DNA of 20,541 bases from Plakobranchus ocellatus. Lineage: Eukaryota > Mollusca > Gastropoda > Plakobranchidae. The stretch is from assembly GCA_019648995.1 (NCBI GenBank), contig BLXT01005500.1:603548-624088 (forward strand). Direction: 5' to 3'. A model generated the notes under the pieces. The model saw only the letters and a program-made list of their open reading frames with translations. It was not told the origin of the DNA and made no database searches. Shown here one piece after another: positions 1 through 9,942 of this stretch. The number at the start of each line of letters is the position of its first letter. Positions within the stretch are counted from its first letter, which is position 1. The position numbers and the translations under genes were made by a program.

Positions 1-1285
1 ATTTTAGTTAGGATTAACAATTTTTTGTTCCACTATAAAATTTTTCAGTTGACCAACATTGCCCTCATTTTGTTGTTGATAGTATGAAATGTCACCTTGT
101 GTGCATAATTGGAAATGTTTCCATTTTTTTTTTATCCTTTCCAGTTTTTAATGATGGAATTGTGTAAAATTAGCATGAATGTTTTAGGGAACTTTTTTCT
201 AATCCTCCCAATATTTGCTTTCATTTCATCAAATAATCAATGAAGGAGATTACAATAGTGTTATTTTCAGCATCATCTAAATAAAATCTTCTTAATGAGT
301 TTAATATTAGCCTTCAAAACACTTCTTTCTTTAGTGACTTGGAAACGATTCCTCGGTGTGGAAATCTTTCCATTTGAAGAATCATTTAAATTTTGTTTTG
401 CATGCACATTTTGAAACATAAATTTTTTGTTTTAAAAAAAAAAACAACAAAGAAGTAATTTTTTATTGTAAAAGTTCAACATTTGGAGCTTCCTTCTTTT
501 TTTTTTTTTTGAAAATCCATATTAAAAAGAAACAAATACTTTTGCATGCAACAAAATTTAGTTATTTTACACATCTGTGGAACCAGTTTCATAGGATCCA
601 ATTTTTATTTGACAGAGAAGGTTGAAATCAAAATTTGTATTTTTCCTTAGCTGAAGCATAAAAGACAGTGGCCACAACCTTAGCAACAAAAAAAAGTTAA
701 ATTTTTGTGTTTGGTGTGTCAAACTTGCCATGCTGAATCTAATTTTGAGTGTCAAATTCGTTTATGATTACAAATAGATGAAGCAAACAACTCTCACAAT
801 GCCTCTCCACTCCCACATCTCACCCCTCGCATCCAACATCAGAAACTAAAGGATCAATCTTGGGACAAAGATGTGCATTTAGGAAAATCGTGCATTTAGA
901 AGTCATACAAGTCAAGCCTTATGCTACATATTTTGGTATTCATATTGTTCTCTTCATCAATATTTTAAGTAATGAAATTGTAATAAAGGAGATAAAGATA
1001 ACAAGGACTCTAATTTTGTAAGTTAGCCATGTTAAAAATTCTATGTAACACTTTTATTATATTTGCAATCAAATGAACTTATGGATCTCTTATAAATGTG
1101 ATTTAAGGATAGTGATAGAGAATTTGAAGGAATATGTAGACCAACAGAGAATATGATTGAAAAGAAGACCAGAGAAGGCAGTGAAAAAATAAATTAGTAT
1201 GAAGAAAGTAAAATAAATCCTTTAGATTTTTTCTTCTTTATTTAAAATTAAAAAATAAATAAATAAAAGGTGTTACTGGACAAAC
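1..1285. other. AT-rich non-coding stretch, no gene seen
   Basis: The stretch is very AT-rich, with many homopolymer A and T runs (around 127-134, 435-445, 498-512). The only open frame of note (minus, 755-567) has no family resemblance. I see no splice-framed coding signal. Confidence 0.6.
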
Positions 1286-1311
1286 AGAGAGAGAGAGAGA
1301 GAGAGAGAGAA
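1286..1311. repeat. (AG)n microsatellite
   Basis: Pure AG dinucleotide run of about 26 bp within AT-rich DNA. Confidence 0.95.
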
Positions 1312-1548
1312 TCAAAGAGAGAAGTGTGTAGAAGGAAATATGTGCCAGACAAGAGTAAAGAATAATCGAGGTTTACTGCAATGAAGACTGGTGTGACTTG
1401 CCACACTAGAAAAGAATCAGCACACACATTAATATATGATGTTTCTTAGTGCTCTTGCTGTTTATCCATGCAACCAGTTGTAATGTTTACAATCCTCTCT
1501 TATCACCAGTTTGTAACTGAATTTATTGTGCAACTGTTTGAATAATTG

Positions 1549-1746
1549 ATGAAATTTTCTCGGTGCCTCCACCAGCCTGACTTGGACACAAAACTAGGTC
1601 AGCACTATCGTGCCTTGTTGCTGTCGTGTCTGCTATGCCTGGTCCACCTTGCCCTATTTGCATGTTTTTCATTACTTTATCTTGCACTATTCGTCAATGT
1701 TGATGGTGGCATTGGTGCCGCAGGTGTTAGCAAACTCGAGCCTTAA
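1549..1746 (+). CDS. Small hydrophobic ORF of 65 codons, unidentified
   Basis: The frame opens with ATG at 1549 (context TTGATGA, weak) and stops at TAA 1744-1746. Residues about 24-50 are strongly hydrophobic (LLLSCLLCLVHLALFACF and onward), enough for one membrane segment. An AATAAA lies at 1812-1817, about 65 nt past the stop, so it could be a last exon. I recognise no family. The local base composition is less AT-rich than the surroundings. A chance ORF or a repeat fragment is equally possible. Confidence 0.2.
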   Translation: MKFSRCLHQPDLDTKLGQHYRALLLSCLLCLVHLALFACFSLLYLALFVNVDGGIGAAGVSKLEP

Positions 1747-1817
1747 ACCTGGAAGCACTTTTTGCCATGACTAGTAATCAGCCCAAGGCTTCTAAACTGG
1801 TCAGGGCTGAAAATAAA

Positions 1818-2247
1818 TCCTGAGACCCATGGATGTTGATTGAGTAAATTCTTGTCAAAGTAAAATATTAGAAGTCAATGATATCTATGTGCATCAAAAT
1901 TTGATGAATTCAATTGCCTCTGGAAAGTTGCAGTTTATCTTGTCAAGATGAGTCCTCATTCCTGAAGATAGCCATGGAGTGATTGGGCTGTATATCACAA
2001 TCAAATCAACATTGATGCTAACCTTGTGCTTATTCAAATATGTGCAGTGATGGGCAATTCTAGCATTTAAAAATGTATGTCCATTTGTTGATCTGATAAA
2101 GTGATACTTGAATTTAAATGATTTTATATTCAATCTAAACAATGATCTAGTTTTATACCTGTCCAAAAGATGTTATTGTTAGGTAGGAATGGAAAGAAAT
2201 AGGGATAGCATTGCTCATTTTCAAATGAAAAGAAAAAGTTGTAGATT
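1818..2247. other. Non-coding stretch, nothing recognised
   Basis: A minus frame runs from 2166 to 1894 but has no recognisable features. I see no structural RNA and no mobile-element ends. Confidence 0.5.
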
Positions 2248-2335
2248 GAATTTACATGGCTATGCTAGAGAATTTAGATGGATATGCTGGTGAATTTACA
2301 TGGATATGCTGGTGAATTTATATGGATCGGCTAGA
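2248..2335. repeat. 22-bp tandem repeat, four copies
   Basis: The unit GAATTTACATGGATATGCTGGT starts at 2248, 2270, 2292 and 2314. Copies 2 and 3 are nearly identical, and copies 1 and 4 are more diverged. The neighbouring DNA is not repeated. Confidence 0.9.
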
Positions 2336-2575
2336 TGTACAGATATGAAAATTGCATGCTTCTGTCTCCTAAGGATGTGAGTGCATGAAACACAATATGT
2401 ATCTGGAGTGATTTGGTTGTGTATTGGGTTATCTAATCTTGCATGCATCAAAGCTAGTCTCAATAATACAATGCCTGGGATTGGATTATTATTGTTCCTT
2501 TATCTTCAATTTTCTTGTTTTGTGAGCAGAGGTGGGCTTCTGGTGGTGGCTCCCCCAGACCTTGGCACCAGGAGA

Positions 2576-2665
2576 AATAATGTCAACATTATTATATATG
2601 AAGGCGGAGATGCCTTTACAAATAATGTCAACATTATTATATATGAAGGCGGAGATGCCTTTACA
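2576..2665. repeat. 45-bp direct tandem duplication (two copies)
   Basis: A 45-bp unit beginning AATAATGTCAACATTATT occurs at 2576 and again at 2621, essentially identical. The start of each unit is itself an inverted repeat (AATAATGT-CA-ACATTATT). The unit length is a multiple of three, which keeps a plus frame open across it, but there is no other sign of coding. Confidence 0.9.
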
Positions 2666-2801
2666 TCTGTAGATTTACATGAGAACTTCAGGCTTTTCAA
2701 TGCATGCCTTTACATCTGTGGATTTACATGAGAACTTCAGGCTTTTCAATGCATGCCTTTACATCTGTGGATTTACATGAGAACTTCAGGCTTTTCAATG
2801 C
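2655..2801. repeat. 49-bp tandem repeat, three copies, overlapping the 45-bp duplication
   Basis: Units start at 2655, 2704 and 2753 (ATGCCTTTACATCTGTRGAT and onward, ending CTTTTCAATGC). Copies 2 and 3 are identical over most of their length, implying recent expansion. The first bases of the unit are also the last bases of the 45-bp repeat, so the two duplications are staggered. Confidence 0.92.
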
Positions 2802-3389
2802 AAAAGATTTGACCTTTAAACTTTGTCTCTTTGTACATCTACTATTTCAAATTAATGGGTTATCAAATTTGAAAATATGTCATATATCTTCATAGCAAAA
2901 AATGCATGTTAAATAATCATTTTCCTTTCCTTTTCAAGTCCAGTTAAACATATAAATTAAGAGGAATCAGTTACATCAAAGAACTGTTTTGGAATAAGAA
3001 AAAAAATTGCCTCCCCCTCCTTGCTTCCCTCTCTGTACTTATCACTTAAAAACACAACTGTTGAATTTTATTGTATTTAACTGTAAAATGGCTTATATTT
3101 TTGTAAAGATCATGAATGAACAAATGCGCATGTTGTTTTATGCATAATTATGTGAATATGCATAATAATAATTTTAATCATCGTTATAATTATTTTGATT
3201 TGATATTACTGAAACAATGATTTTTGCACTTTCAAATGCTTCACATATTAAAAAACAATTTTTGAATTTTTTTTTTTTAACCCCAAACCATCTGACTTTG
3301 GCTTTTTTCGTTGTTGTAGTGTAGTAAGATTCTGTGGATGTATTGTTCAGTTTTTATATTGAAATAATTTTTAAAAGCTAGGGGCAATG
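2802..3389. other. AT-rich non-coding stretch, no gene seen
   Basis: A/T-rich with short T runs. Frames are short and unremarkable. No repeat unit or element end was identified before the LINE relic begins near 3390. Confidence 0.5.
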
Positions 3390-3549
3390 TACACGTGACA
3401 AGAAGGAAACGGGGTTGGATCAGACATATGTCGAGGAAAAATCCAACAACATAGTGATGGTGAGTTTGAGATGCATTCCCTAGGAGTCAGGTCCAGAGGA
3501 GGACAAAGGCAAAGATTATTGGCAAGACTTCGAAGGAGTTAGAGAAGAC
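3390..3549 (+). pseudogene. Decayed 3' end of a LINE (non-LTR retrotransposon) reverse-transcriptase ORF
   Basis: Translation with frame changes gives RRKRGWIRHMSRKNPT (from 3401), then, in another frame after stops, ESGPEEDKGKDYWQDFEGVR. This follows the order of the C-terminal region of many non-LTR endonuclease/reverse-transcriptase proteins: an R-x-W-x-x-H-x-x-R block, then a basic G-R-x-R block and a W-x-x-x-x-x-x-E-L stretch. Here it is interrupted by at least two stops and a frameshift, so it is a relic. The exact clade (RTE-like or CR1-like) is not resolvable. Confidence 0.5.
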
Positions 3550-4140
3550 AGCACAAGACAGACTTGAAGATCCTTTGTGAACAGCACAAGATAGACTTGG
3601 AAATTCTATATGAACAGCACAAGACAGACTTGGAGATTCTACATGAACAGCGCAAGACAGACTTGGAGATTCTATATGAACAGCACAAGACAGACTTGGA
3701 GATTCTACATGAACAGCGCAAGGCAGACTTGGGGATTCTATATGAACAGCACAAGACAGACTTGGAGATTCTACATGAACAGCGCAAGACAGACTTGAAG
3801 ATTCTATATGAACAGCACAAGACAGGCTTGGAGATTAAACATGAACAGCGCAAGACAGACTTGAAGATTCTACATGAACAGCACAAGACAGACTTGAAGA
3901 TTCTACATGAACAGCGCAAGACAGACTTGGAGATTGCATATGAACAGCACAAGACAGACTTGGAGATCCTTTGTAACAGCACAGGGCAGAATTGGAGATT
4001 CTATGTGAATAGTGCAATACAGACTTGGAGATCCTTTGTAACAGCACAAGACAGACTTGAAGATCCTATATGAACAGAACAAGACAGACTTGGAGATTCT
4101 ATGTGAACAGCCCAAGACACAGACTTGGAGATCTTTTGAG
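3550..4140. repeat. 33-bp minisatellite, about 18 units, with 66-bp higher-order pattern
   Basis: The unit reads AGCACAAGACAGACTTGGAG followed by ATTCTATATGAAC (33 bp). I count 18 units; units 13 and 15 lost one base and the last has an insertion. In the core (units 3-8) units alternate between AGCAC...CTACATG and AGCGC...CTATATG, so the real repeat period there is 66 bp. Several frames on both strands stay open because the period is a multiple of three. In the plus frames this gives apparent 11-residue repeats such as EQHKTDLEILY or NSTRQTWRFYM. These are not taken as genes. The edge units keep ATCCTTTGT and resemble a LINE C-terminal motif. Confidence 0.95.
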
Positions 4141-4209
4141 AAAGGTCTATGCTCCACAGTCAAACTGTTGATGATGTGGGACAGTGTAAAGAAACAGAAT
4201 AAATAAATG
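4141..4209 (+). mobile_element. Probable LINE 3' UTR and tail following the minisatellite
   Basis: After the last repeat the sequence runs GGTCTATGCTCCACAGTCAA, then AAAGAAACAGAATAAATAAATGA. A short AATAAATAAA-type tail is typical of LINE 3' ends, and the order ORF relic, repeats, short 3' UTR, tail fits one insertion containing the minisatellite. Confidence 0.35.
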
Positions 4210-7200
4210 AGACTGAAAAAAAATTCGGACACATGAAACAAAGAGAAGAAAAACAATCTTGCTTTACTCCTTATGGAATCTCAAAACACTTGCAAACAAC
4301 ATGAAGTTCAATACATGATACACTTGTATACCAGGTTTCATGCAACCACACTGAATTATAAAAGGACACAATCATACAAGGAAATGTCTCAAAGCCATTC
4401 AAAATCAACTGAAAATTACATTTTAAATATTTTAAAAGCATTGATATTGCCCGAGACTCCTGTCTGTGAGATTAGTATGGGTGGAAACTGGATAGAGATT
4501 TATTGACTCTGAGCCACGGCCTGGGGTTTCGAAAATTTGTTTTTTATAGCACAGCAAACAAGGAAAAAGGAAATTAATAATTTTTTGTTCTCTAGTGTTA
4601 TATGTAAGAAACATCCAACCCGTAAGGCTTGGTGTTAAAACAAAACAAAAGAGGCTTAACTTTAAAAAAAAATTTGATCTCTATTGTTTCAAACTTTAGA
4701 ACCAGAGAAAATATACCACAGCAAGTGGACCACAACCACAAGCCCAGCATTACAAAATACAAGTTAAAAAAAATATTCACATGCATAACCAGTGCATTTA
4801 GACAGGTGTGTATTTGAAGAATGGCAATTTCCTCAACAATTTCATTTTTTTTCTTCTTTTCTTGTGTAAACTTTGATTCTGCTCATCCGGTTTTCTTTAA
4901 TTTGCCAGCAGGTATTTTGCAAATGACTCTGATTTAACCATGGGACTAAATCAGGCATACATGGGTCAACAGTAGCCTGTAGCCTGTACATGTATTTGGT
5001 TGTCTCAAGTCATTTCACAAGCCCTGAATGTTTCCACACAAATTGAGTCGGTAATAAATAATACAAAAATAATAATAACTTTTTAAGTTAAATTAGAAGA
5101 AGAAGAAAAAGTATATAAATCAATTCACTTTTGTTTAAGTTGTAAAAAAAAGAAATTAAAACTCCTGATCTGTGAGATAGAACTAAGGTTTAATTGGATG
5201 ACATATCTATCACAAAACACATGGGTTTTGAAACAATTTTTAAATATTTATAATAACTTGGGACATACTTCACACCAGTTTTTTTATTGCAAATTAAAAA
5301 TATTTTAAACTGCTTACAACTCTGGGAAATAATTCTTGTTTGTGAATGCAAAATGTTAAACAATATTCTTCACATGTTCAAGAAATGGACTACAATATTA
5401 CAACCTTAGGTGAAATGCCTAAAAAATTTCAGCGTGAGTGTCTAACATTTCCCAAAGGAGACTGCTTAAGGAAGTAATACGCATACCACTCCTAGTAGCA
5501 AAATGTTTAGGGCAAAAAAGGCCAGTTTCTAAGATTCACTTTCAGCCGCGCCACAACAAATCAGGGAAAATGGCTGAATTCAGGCATTCCTGTATCATCT
5601 TGTTAACATGTCACAGGCGATGTCTCAGACTGACATAATGGATCCAGTTGGGGGTCTGCATCTCTGATGTAAAAGAAAAATATTAAAGCAAAGAAATACA
5701 AATTTCCAAACATTATGTACAGGAAGTCTATAGCATGTCTGTAGAAAATTCTCTACGCAAAGAAGTGAGTAGTTTTCACCCGTCTATTTAATGGTTTTGA
5801 TTTAAATTTAAATTCAATCATGCAGAACCGCAACTTCACTCATCTTGTAGAACCCCTACGCAGTTGCACACCCTTTCCTTTCCTTTCAAGAGCCATAAAA
5901 TTGAAATAGAGAAGAGGAAAAAACATTGACAATAGTTAAAATGATCCACAAATTTCTATTATATTCACTGACATGTGAATGTTTAGCAAACCATCATTCC
6001 TGTTTTTGCCTCAAGCAATTTAACATTTTAAGATATCCAAGGATTTACAACCAAGCAATCAACTATAAAAGGCTCTGTCACATTTTCTCTGCCTTACTTA
6101 AATGATATCTCGGAGGCAGCTTTATCAATTTTGTGTGGCATGAATATTTTGTTCGCGGTGGTTATGTTTGCCCAAAATAGCATATTTTGTCTTAACCAAA
6201 ACATTAACCACTGTTACAAACGAAAGCTTTGGGTCAGATATTTTAATTCAGACAGGTGCAATTAAATGAAACTTACAACAAAGCATTATGGTCTAAGCTA
6301 AAACAAACACAGGATTAAGTGAAAGTCTTTTAATGACAAAATTAATACTTTCTCAGCTTTTATTGAAAATATTTTGTCCTTCATCATGAAAGAGAGAACA
6401 ATGTACACCCTTTCAACAAATGTTACAGCTATTTTTATTTTGGCTTCATTTATGAAAATTCAGACTTTTGACCTGTGGAAAAAAAAAATTGTTACGCTTT
6501 AAGTTGCTGGGAGCTTAGTAGAATTGACTAACTCAAGATCAGTCTTCATTTGGACTATCAAAATAAATGCAATAAACATGTGTATGTCATGGAGAGAAAG
6601 GGAAGAGGTATCTTGATTCAGTGCCAATATCCCAGAGAGAGAGAGAGAGACTGCGATAGTAATTATAGCAATTATCCACCGCAGCTGTAAAGCAAAAATA
6701 TCTGAACACAGTTAGAGATAGAACCTTTTTTGTTATTGATGCTCATTTCAAACTTGATCTTTTGTAAAGCAAATTTTTTTGCAAATATCTCCATTAGTTT
6801 TCAAATACTGTGCTTTATTTTTATATTACAAAACTTGTGAGGCCTTTGCCGACACAACTTATTTTGTATGAAAAAAATTGAAATGTGAAAATTTTATATT
6901 GCAGCCAACATCTAACTAAGCCTCAAGACTGCCCTATCTGGATGTGCTATGAAATACAACAGAGACTTTAAAAAGACTGAAATACCAAGTCAACAAACCA
7001 TAAAGTTGCTATAAGTATGCTACTTAATAGGGAATTTGTCTTAGCAAAAAAAAAAAAGATTTTTTAAAATTTTCCTCATCTTTGCATCTTCTGCAGAAAA
7101 GAACAAAATCCCCATCAGCTTGCTGGGTTGTGGGTAAAGAGGAACATCAAGTCTTGTATTGACCCAACTGTCCATACGGACTAGGGCCTAAAACTGGGCG

Positions 7201-7573
7201 TGCTCTGTATCTCTCGTCAACGTCTGGCACAGAACACATAAGGAGGACTTGGTCACAAGAAATCTTCCAACAAAAATTCATTAAAATCTCAATGGAATGG
7301 TGAAAGACCGAGTACTGACAGTAGACTTGGCAAAGGCAACAGGCAACTGGGTTCCAGCTATGACAAACTTGCTAACAAGGGAAAAACAGAAAAAAAGGAA
7401 TCTTGTAAAAAAAAACCCACATGCATAAGCATCTCTTGAGGTACCGTTAATACCATTGATACATAGTCATGCAACCAGTGGAAATTGCGCTCCTGACAAA
7501 AGGAGGTCAGCCATATTTTCATTCTGTGGTTTCGTTCTAAAGTAGTTGTTTTTTTTCTTTAAATGATACAAAA
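4210..7573. other. Long stretch without a recognisable gene
   Basis: The stretch is AT-rich and holds only short frames on both strands (for example plus 4273-4506 and plus 5438-5638) without family resemblance or convincing splice framing. It includes a TATAAAAG match at 6063 with no coding region after it, and an (AG)9-type run at 6633-6650. Part of it could be distal 3' UTR or intergenic spacer. Confidence 0.5.
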
Positions 7574-7579
7574 TTTATT
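7574..7579 (-). terminator. Candidate polyadenylation signal AATAAA (minus strand)
   Basis: The plus strand reads TTTATT in AAATTTATTAATG, giving AATAAA on the minus strand. It lies about 150 nt downstream of the exon-like stop at 7726 and about 1.9 kb beyond the RIMOC1 stop. Six-base signals are frequent in AT-rich DNA, so this is only a candidate. Confidence 0.25.
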
Positions 7580-7725
7580 AATGTTGCTTGTATAGGTCTC
7601 GAGACATTGGTGATAAAATGTGACAATTATAGCTGCTCAGTTTTGCACCAGATCTTAAATTGTTATCAGCTTGTAGTTCCTTTTGAAATTTCTATATTTT
7701 GGGCCGCATCACATAATTCCTCACT

Positions 7726-7767
7726 TCATTCTGCAGCCTCATCAAGGGCATCAAAACATGCGCAAAC
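7726..7767 (-). other. Exon-like stretch on the minus strand, unidentified
   Basis: A branch-point-like CTAAC and an AG (CTAACTAGGCAG) precede 13 sense codons and a TGA (VCACFDALDEAAE), and an AATAAA follows about 150 nt later. This has the shape of a short terminal coding exon, but I do not recognise the peptide and find no convincing upstream partner exon. It could be chance. Confidence 0.15.
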
Positions 7768-8400
7768 CTGCCTAGTTAGGATCATCCAATTTAGTAAAGC
7801 AAGAGGAAAAAGTTTAATTTTAATCCAAAATAAGTAATAGCAAAAATGCAACATAACTGATGCTATTGATAGATATTTGTTATTGTTGTTTTTCTTTCTC
7901 CATGAGCAACTCATGTTTGCACCCATACTTCACTCTTCATAATTATGTAGTCGGTAAATTTACAGCTTTGATACACTGTGTAGTCTCTAACCTCATCAGA
8001 CCAGATTCCTGGCTAAGCACAATCCTCTTCAATCAATAGATCTCTGCCAGATTCCTGGTAGACCAGGATTCAGTAACCCATGCATAGAAACTGACTAAGA
8101 CTCTAAAAATATTTGACCAATCAGGTTTCTGTTGGCATCACATGAGGTCGGATTGTTTAAAAATGGCTGCGACCATGGGCTTAGCTTTTTTGAGTGCGTG
8201 TTTTGTGAAATAGTAACAAATTTACGACATGAAGAGAGCAATAGAGTAACCAGGGACGTCAGGAAAACCCCCATAACAAAAATTGTTTTCTGCAATTATG
8301 TTCTTGGTCCTGGTGAGGTTAAACAAGAATTTGACCAATATTACCCTTTTAATGAAAGTGACCGCCATGACAATCTGTCAGAAGAGCCGATAGATAGAGC

Positions 8401-8420
8401 TAGACCTAGATCTAGGTCTA
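8401..8420. repeat. 20-bp perfect palindrome TAGACCTAGATCTAGGTCTA
   Basis: The 20 bases equal their own reverse complement, with centre AGATCT. Related motifs (CTAGATCTA, CCTAGACCTAG, GGCCTAGATT) recur at 8518-8530, 14425-14440, 17396-17412 and several times in 18105-18330. Confidence 0.9.
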
Positions 8421-8431
8421 TAGATGAATAG

Positions 8432-8695
8432 AGATGTGAAGATAAAAGATAGATGGTGAAGAGATAGATTTTGGGAAGGAAATTTAGACAGGGGATGATC
8501 AGAGACATTCACTGAGCCTAGGCCTAGATTCATTGGACTCTTTTTCCTGTAAATGCTATCCTCATCATTCTTCTGATAAATTCATCTGTACCCTACCCGA
8601 ATTCAGCCATTTTGCTTAGGAGCCCAGGTGGGAGAGGATGACAGCCAGATGGGGCTCAGGTTTGAAAGGGTTAACTTCAGTAGAACAATCATACC
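8432..8695. other. Non-coding stretch with one possible TTAA-element end
   Basis: At 8657-8674 GGTTTGAAAGGGTTAA resembles the end of a piggyBac-type MITE (CCCTTT next to TTAA). I could not find a matching inverted end upstream. Nothing else was recognised. Confidence 0.25.
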
Positions 8696-8984
8696 CTAAT
8701 CAATGCTCAAGCTATAAACCTTCTTAAGGCATTCCAGCCACTCAGGCTTCTTCAGTGGAGAGAACAGAGGTTTTTCTCTGCTTGAGCCAAAGCTAAATTC
8801 TTGATGCATCAGAAATGTTGATATTTTCGTAACCTTGTGCATTTCTAGTAAGTAAACACAAATTTCTTGTTATATTAAAGAGGGATGCATCTTTTTGAAT
8901 TTTGGCTTGTTTTTTTCCAGCAGGGAACTGATATAAAATTTGCTAGACAACATTACAAACATCACCTCACCAACCAAAATCAAA

Positions 8985-9004
8985 AAAATAAATAAATAAA
9001 TAAA
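8985..9004. repeat. (AAAT)n tract
   Basis: AAAAAAATAAATAAATAAAT-type run. It could be the tail of a retroposon, but no body was recognised. Confidence 0.8.
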
Positions 9005-9475
9005 GGCCAAACTGATACAACTCTCTCATATCTCTCTCTCTTTTTTTTTTTTTTTTTTGCTCACAAAACATTTACAATAAACACATTAATTTTCCTGTCA
9101 TTGCGTGAATCAGAAGCTAAAATATTACATCAAGATTTATACTTACCTTAAGCTTCACAGATAAGGCAACATTTTCAATATGACAAGGCTGTATCATTCT
9201 TTTAAATTAAAAAGAAATTTTAAAAAAATCTGAATAAATTTTTCCACGTTTTCTTTGGGCTTCCACGGAATAAATTGCCAACAGTTCAGCAACAAGAGTA
9301 TAAGATCTTTCACACTGCACTGTCACATGATCTGGATGACATTTAGTCTTGACCTGAGAGGAGAAAATGCCCTGAAAATTTATATATATAAAATTAAGTG
9401 TCCCTTGGTTCATTTTAAATAGTGCACTTTAAACCCTTGCTTCCATGAGGATAGAACACGGGATAGAAATTACAG
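9000..9475 (-). other. RIMOC1: Start of RIMOC1 3' UTR, end not resolved
   Basis: After the stop at 9476 the minus strand is AT-rich and has no canonical AATAAA in the next few hundred bases. A variant TATAAA lies at 9383-9378. The nearest clean AATAAA on the minus strand that I noted is at 7579-7574. A minus open frame (9413-9207) and a strong isolated donor (AAG|GTAAGTAT ending at 9146) also lie just beyond the stop. They may reflect extra exons or chance. Confidence 0.3.
9021..9058. repeat. (CT)n followed by T18 tract
   Basis: A CTCTCTC...TCTCTCTCTC run is followed by an uninterrupted T run of about 18. On the minus strand this is an A run followed by (GA)n. Confidence 0.9.
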
Positions 9476-9942
9476 CTACAAAGTCAAGTTCTCAAAAAAC
9501 TGCAGTATCTCCTCCGCTCGGTCCGTGCTCCAGCCTCCAGCACTCATTGGTCCCTTCACTGCCTGGACGTAGTTCTCCAGGCACAGCTGACCAATCTTGA
9601 GCATGTCCATGGACAGACCTGATTGTAGGCTGGCCCTGCCATCACATCCTGGATCAGGGTGGGTGACGGAGTGAGACTCTATCACTGCACCACCTGCTCC
9701 TGCCATAGCCACATCAGAGCGAGCTTCAGCTAACGCTGGTTCTCCCATGCTTTGTTTTCCCAAGTTTGTGTCTGTGAGATGTGTGTCACAGACGTCTTTT
9801 CCTCCATCAACAGGCACTCCTATGTCTGACTGGCAAGTTTTAGCAGGACTATCTTGAGACACTGGCTGCACAAGCTGGGCATACCAGTAGCACATTTCAC
9901 CTAGATACATCAAAGCCAGAAGGTGGGTGTCGCTGTAGATTC
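9476..9942 (-). CDS. RIMOC1: RIMOC1 terminal coding exon 7 (residues 220-374, stop TAG)
   Basis: The acceptor is CTCCTACCACAG and the stop is TAG at 9478-9476. The exon opens with the conserved IYSDTHLLALMYLGEMCYWY, passes through about 90 residues rich in G, A, S, D and T with several Cys (about 240-328), and returns to a family-like C-terminus (329-374) with a conserved Trp and an EEILQFFENL helix. The middle insert is much longer than the corresponding vertebrate linker of about 30 residues. The reading frame is intact. Confidence 0.9.

Noticed and set aside
3564-4073. 169-codon plus frame with an 11-residue repeat (EQHKTDLEILY) resembling a coiled-coil repeat protein
   Set aside because: It lies entirely in the 33-bp minisatellite. 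The period is a multiple of three, so several frames on both strands stay open; two single-base deletions at the right break the pattern, and there is no supporting context.
3539-4256. Minus frames over the same array (Cys/Ser-rich RISKSVLCCSY-type repeats)
   Set aside because: Antisense shadow of the minisatellite.
6063-6071. TATAAAAGG, a textbook TATA-box match on the plus strand
   Set aside because: No coding region, YR-type start context or exon follows. Such words are expected in AT-rich DNA.
8132-8431. 99-codon plus frame
   Set aside because: It starts with TTG, has no in-frame ATG and no acceptor of note, ends in the palindromic AGATCT repeat, and shows no recognisable family.
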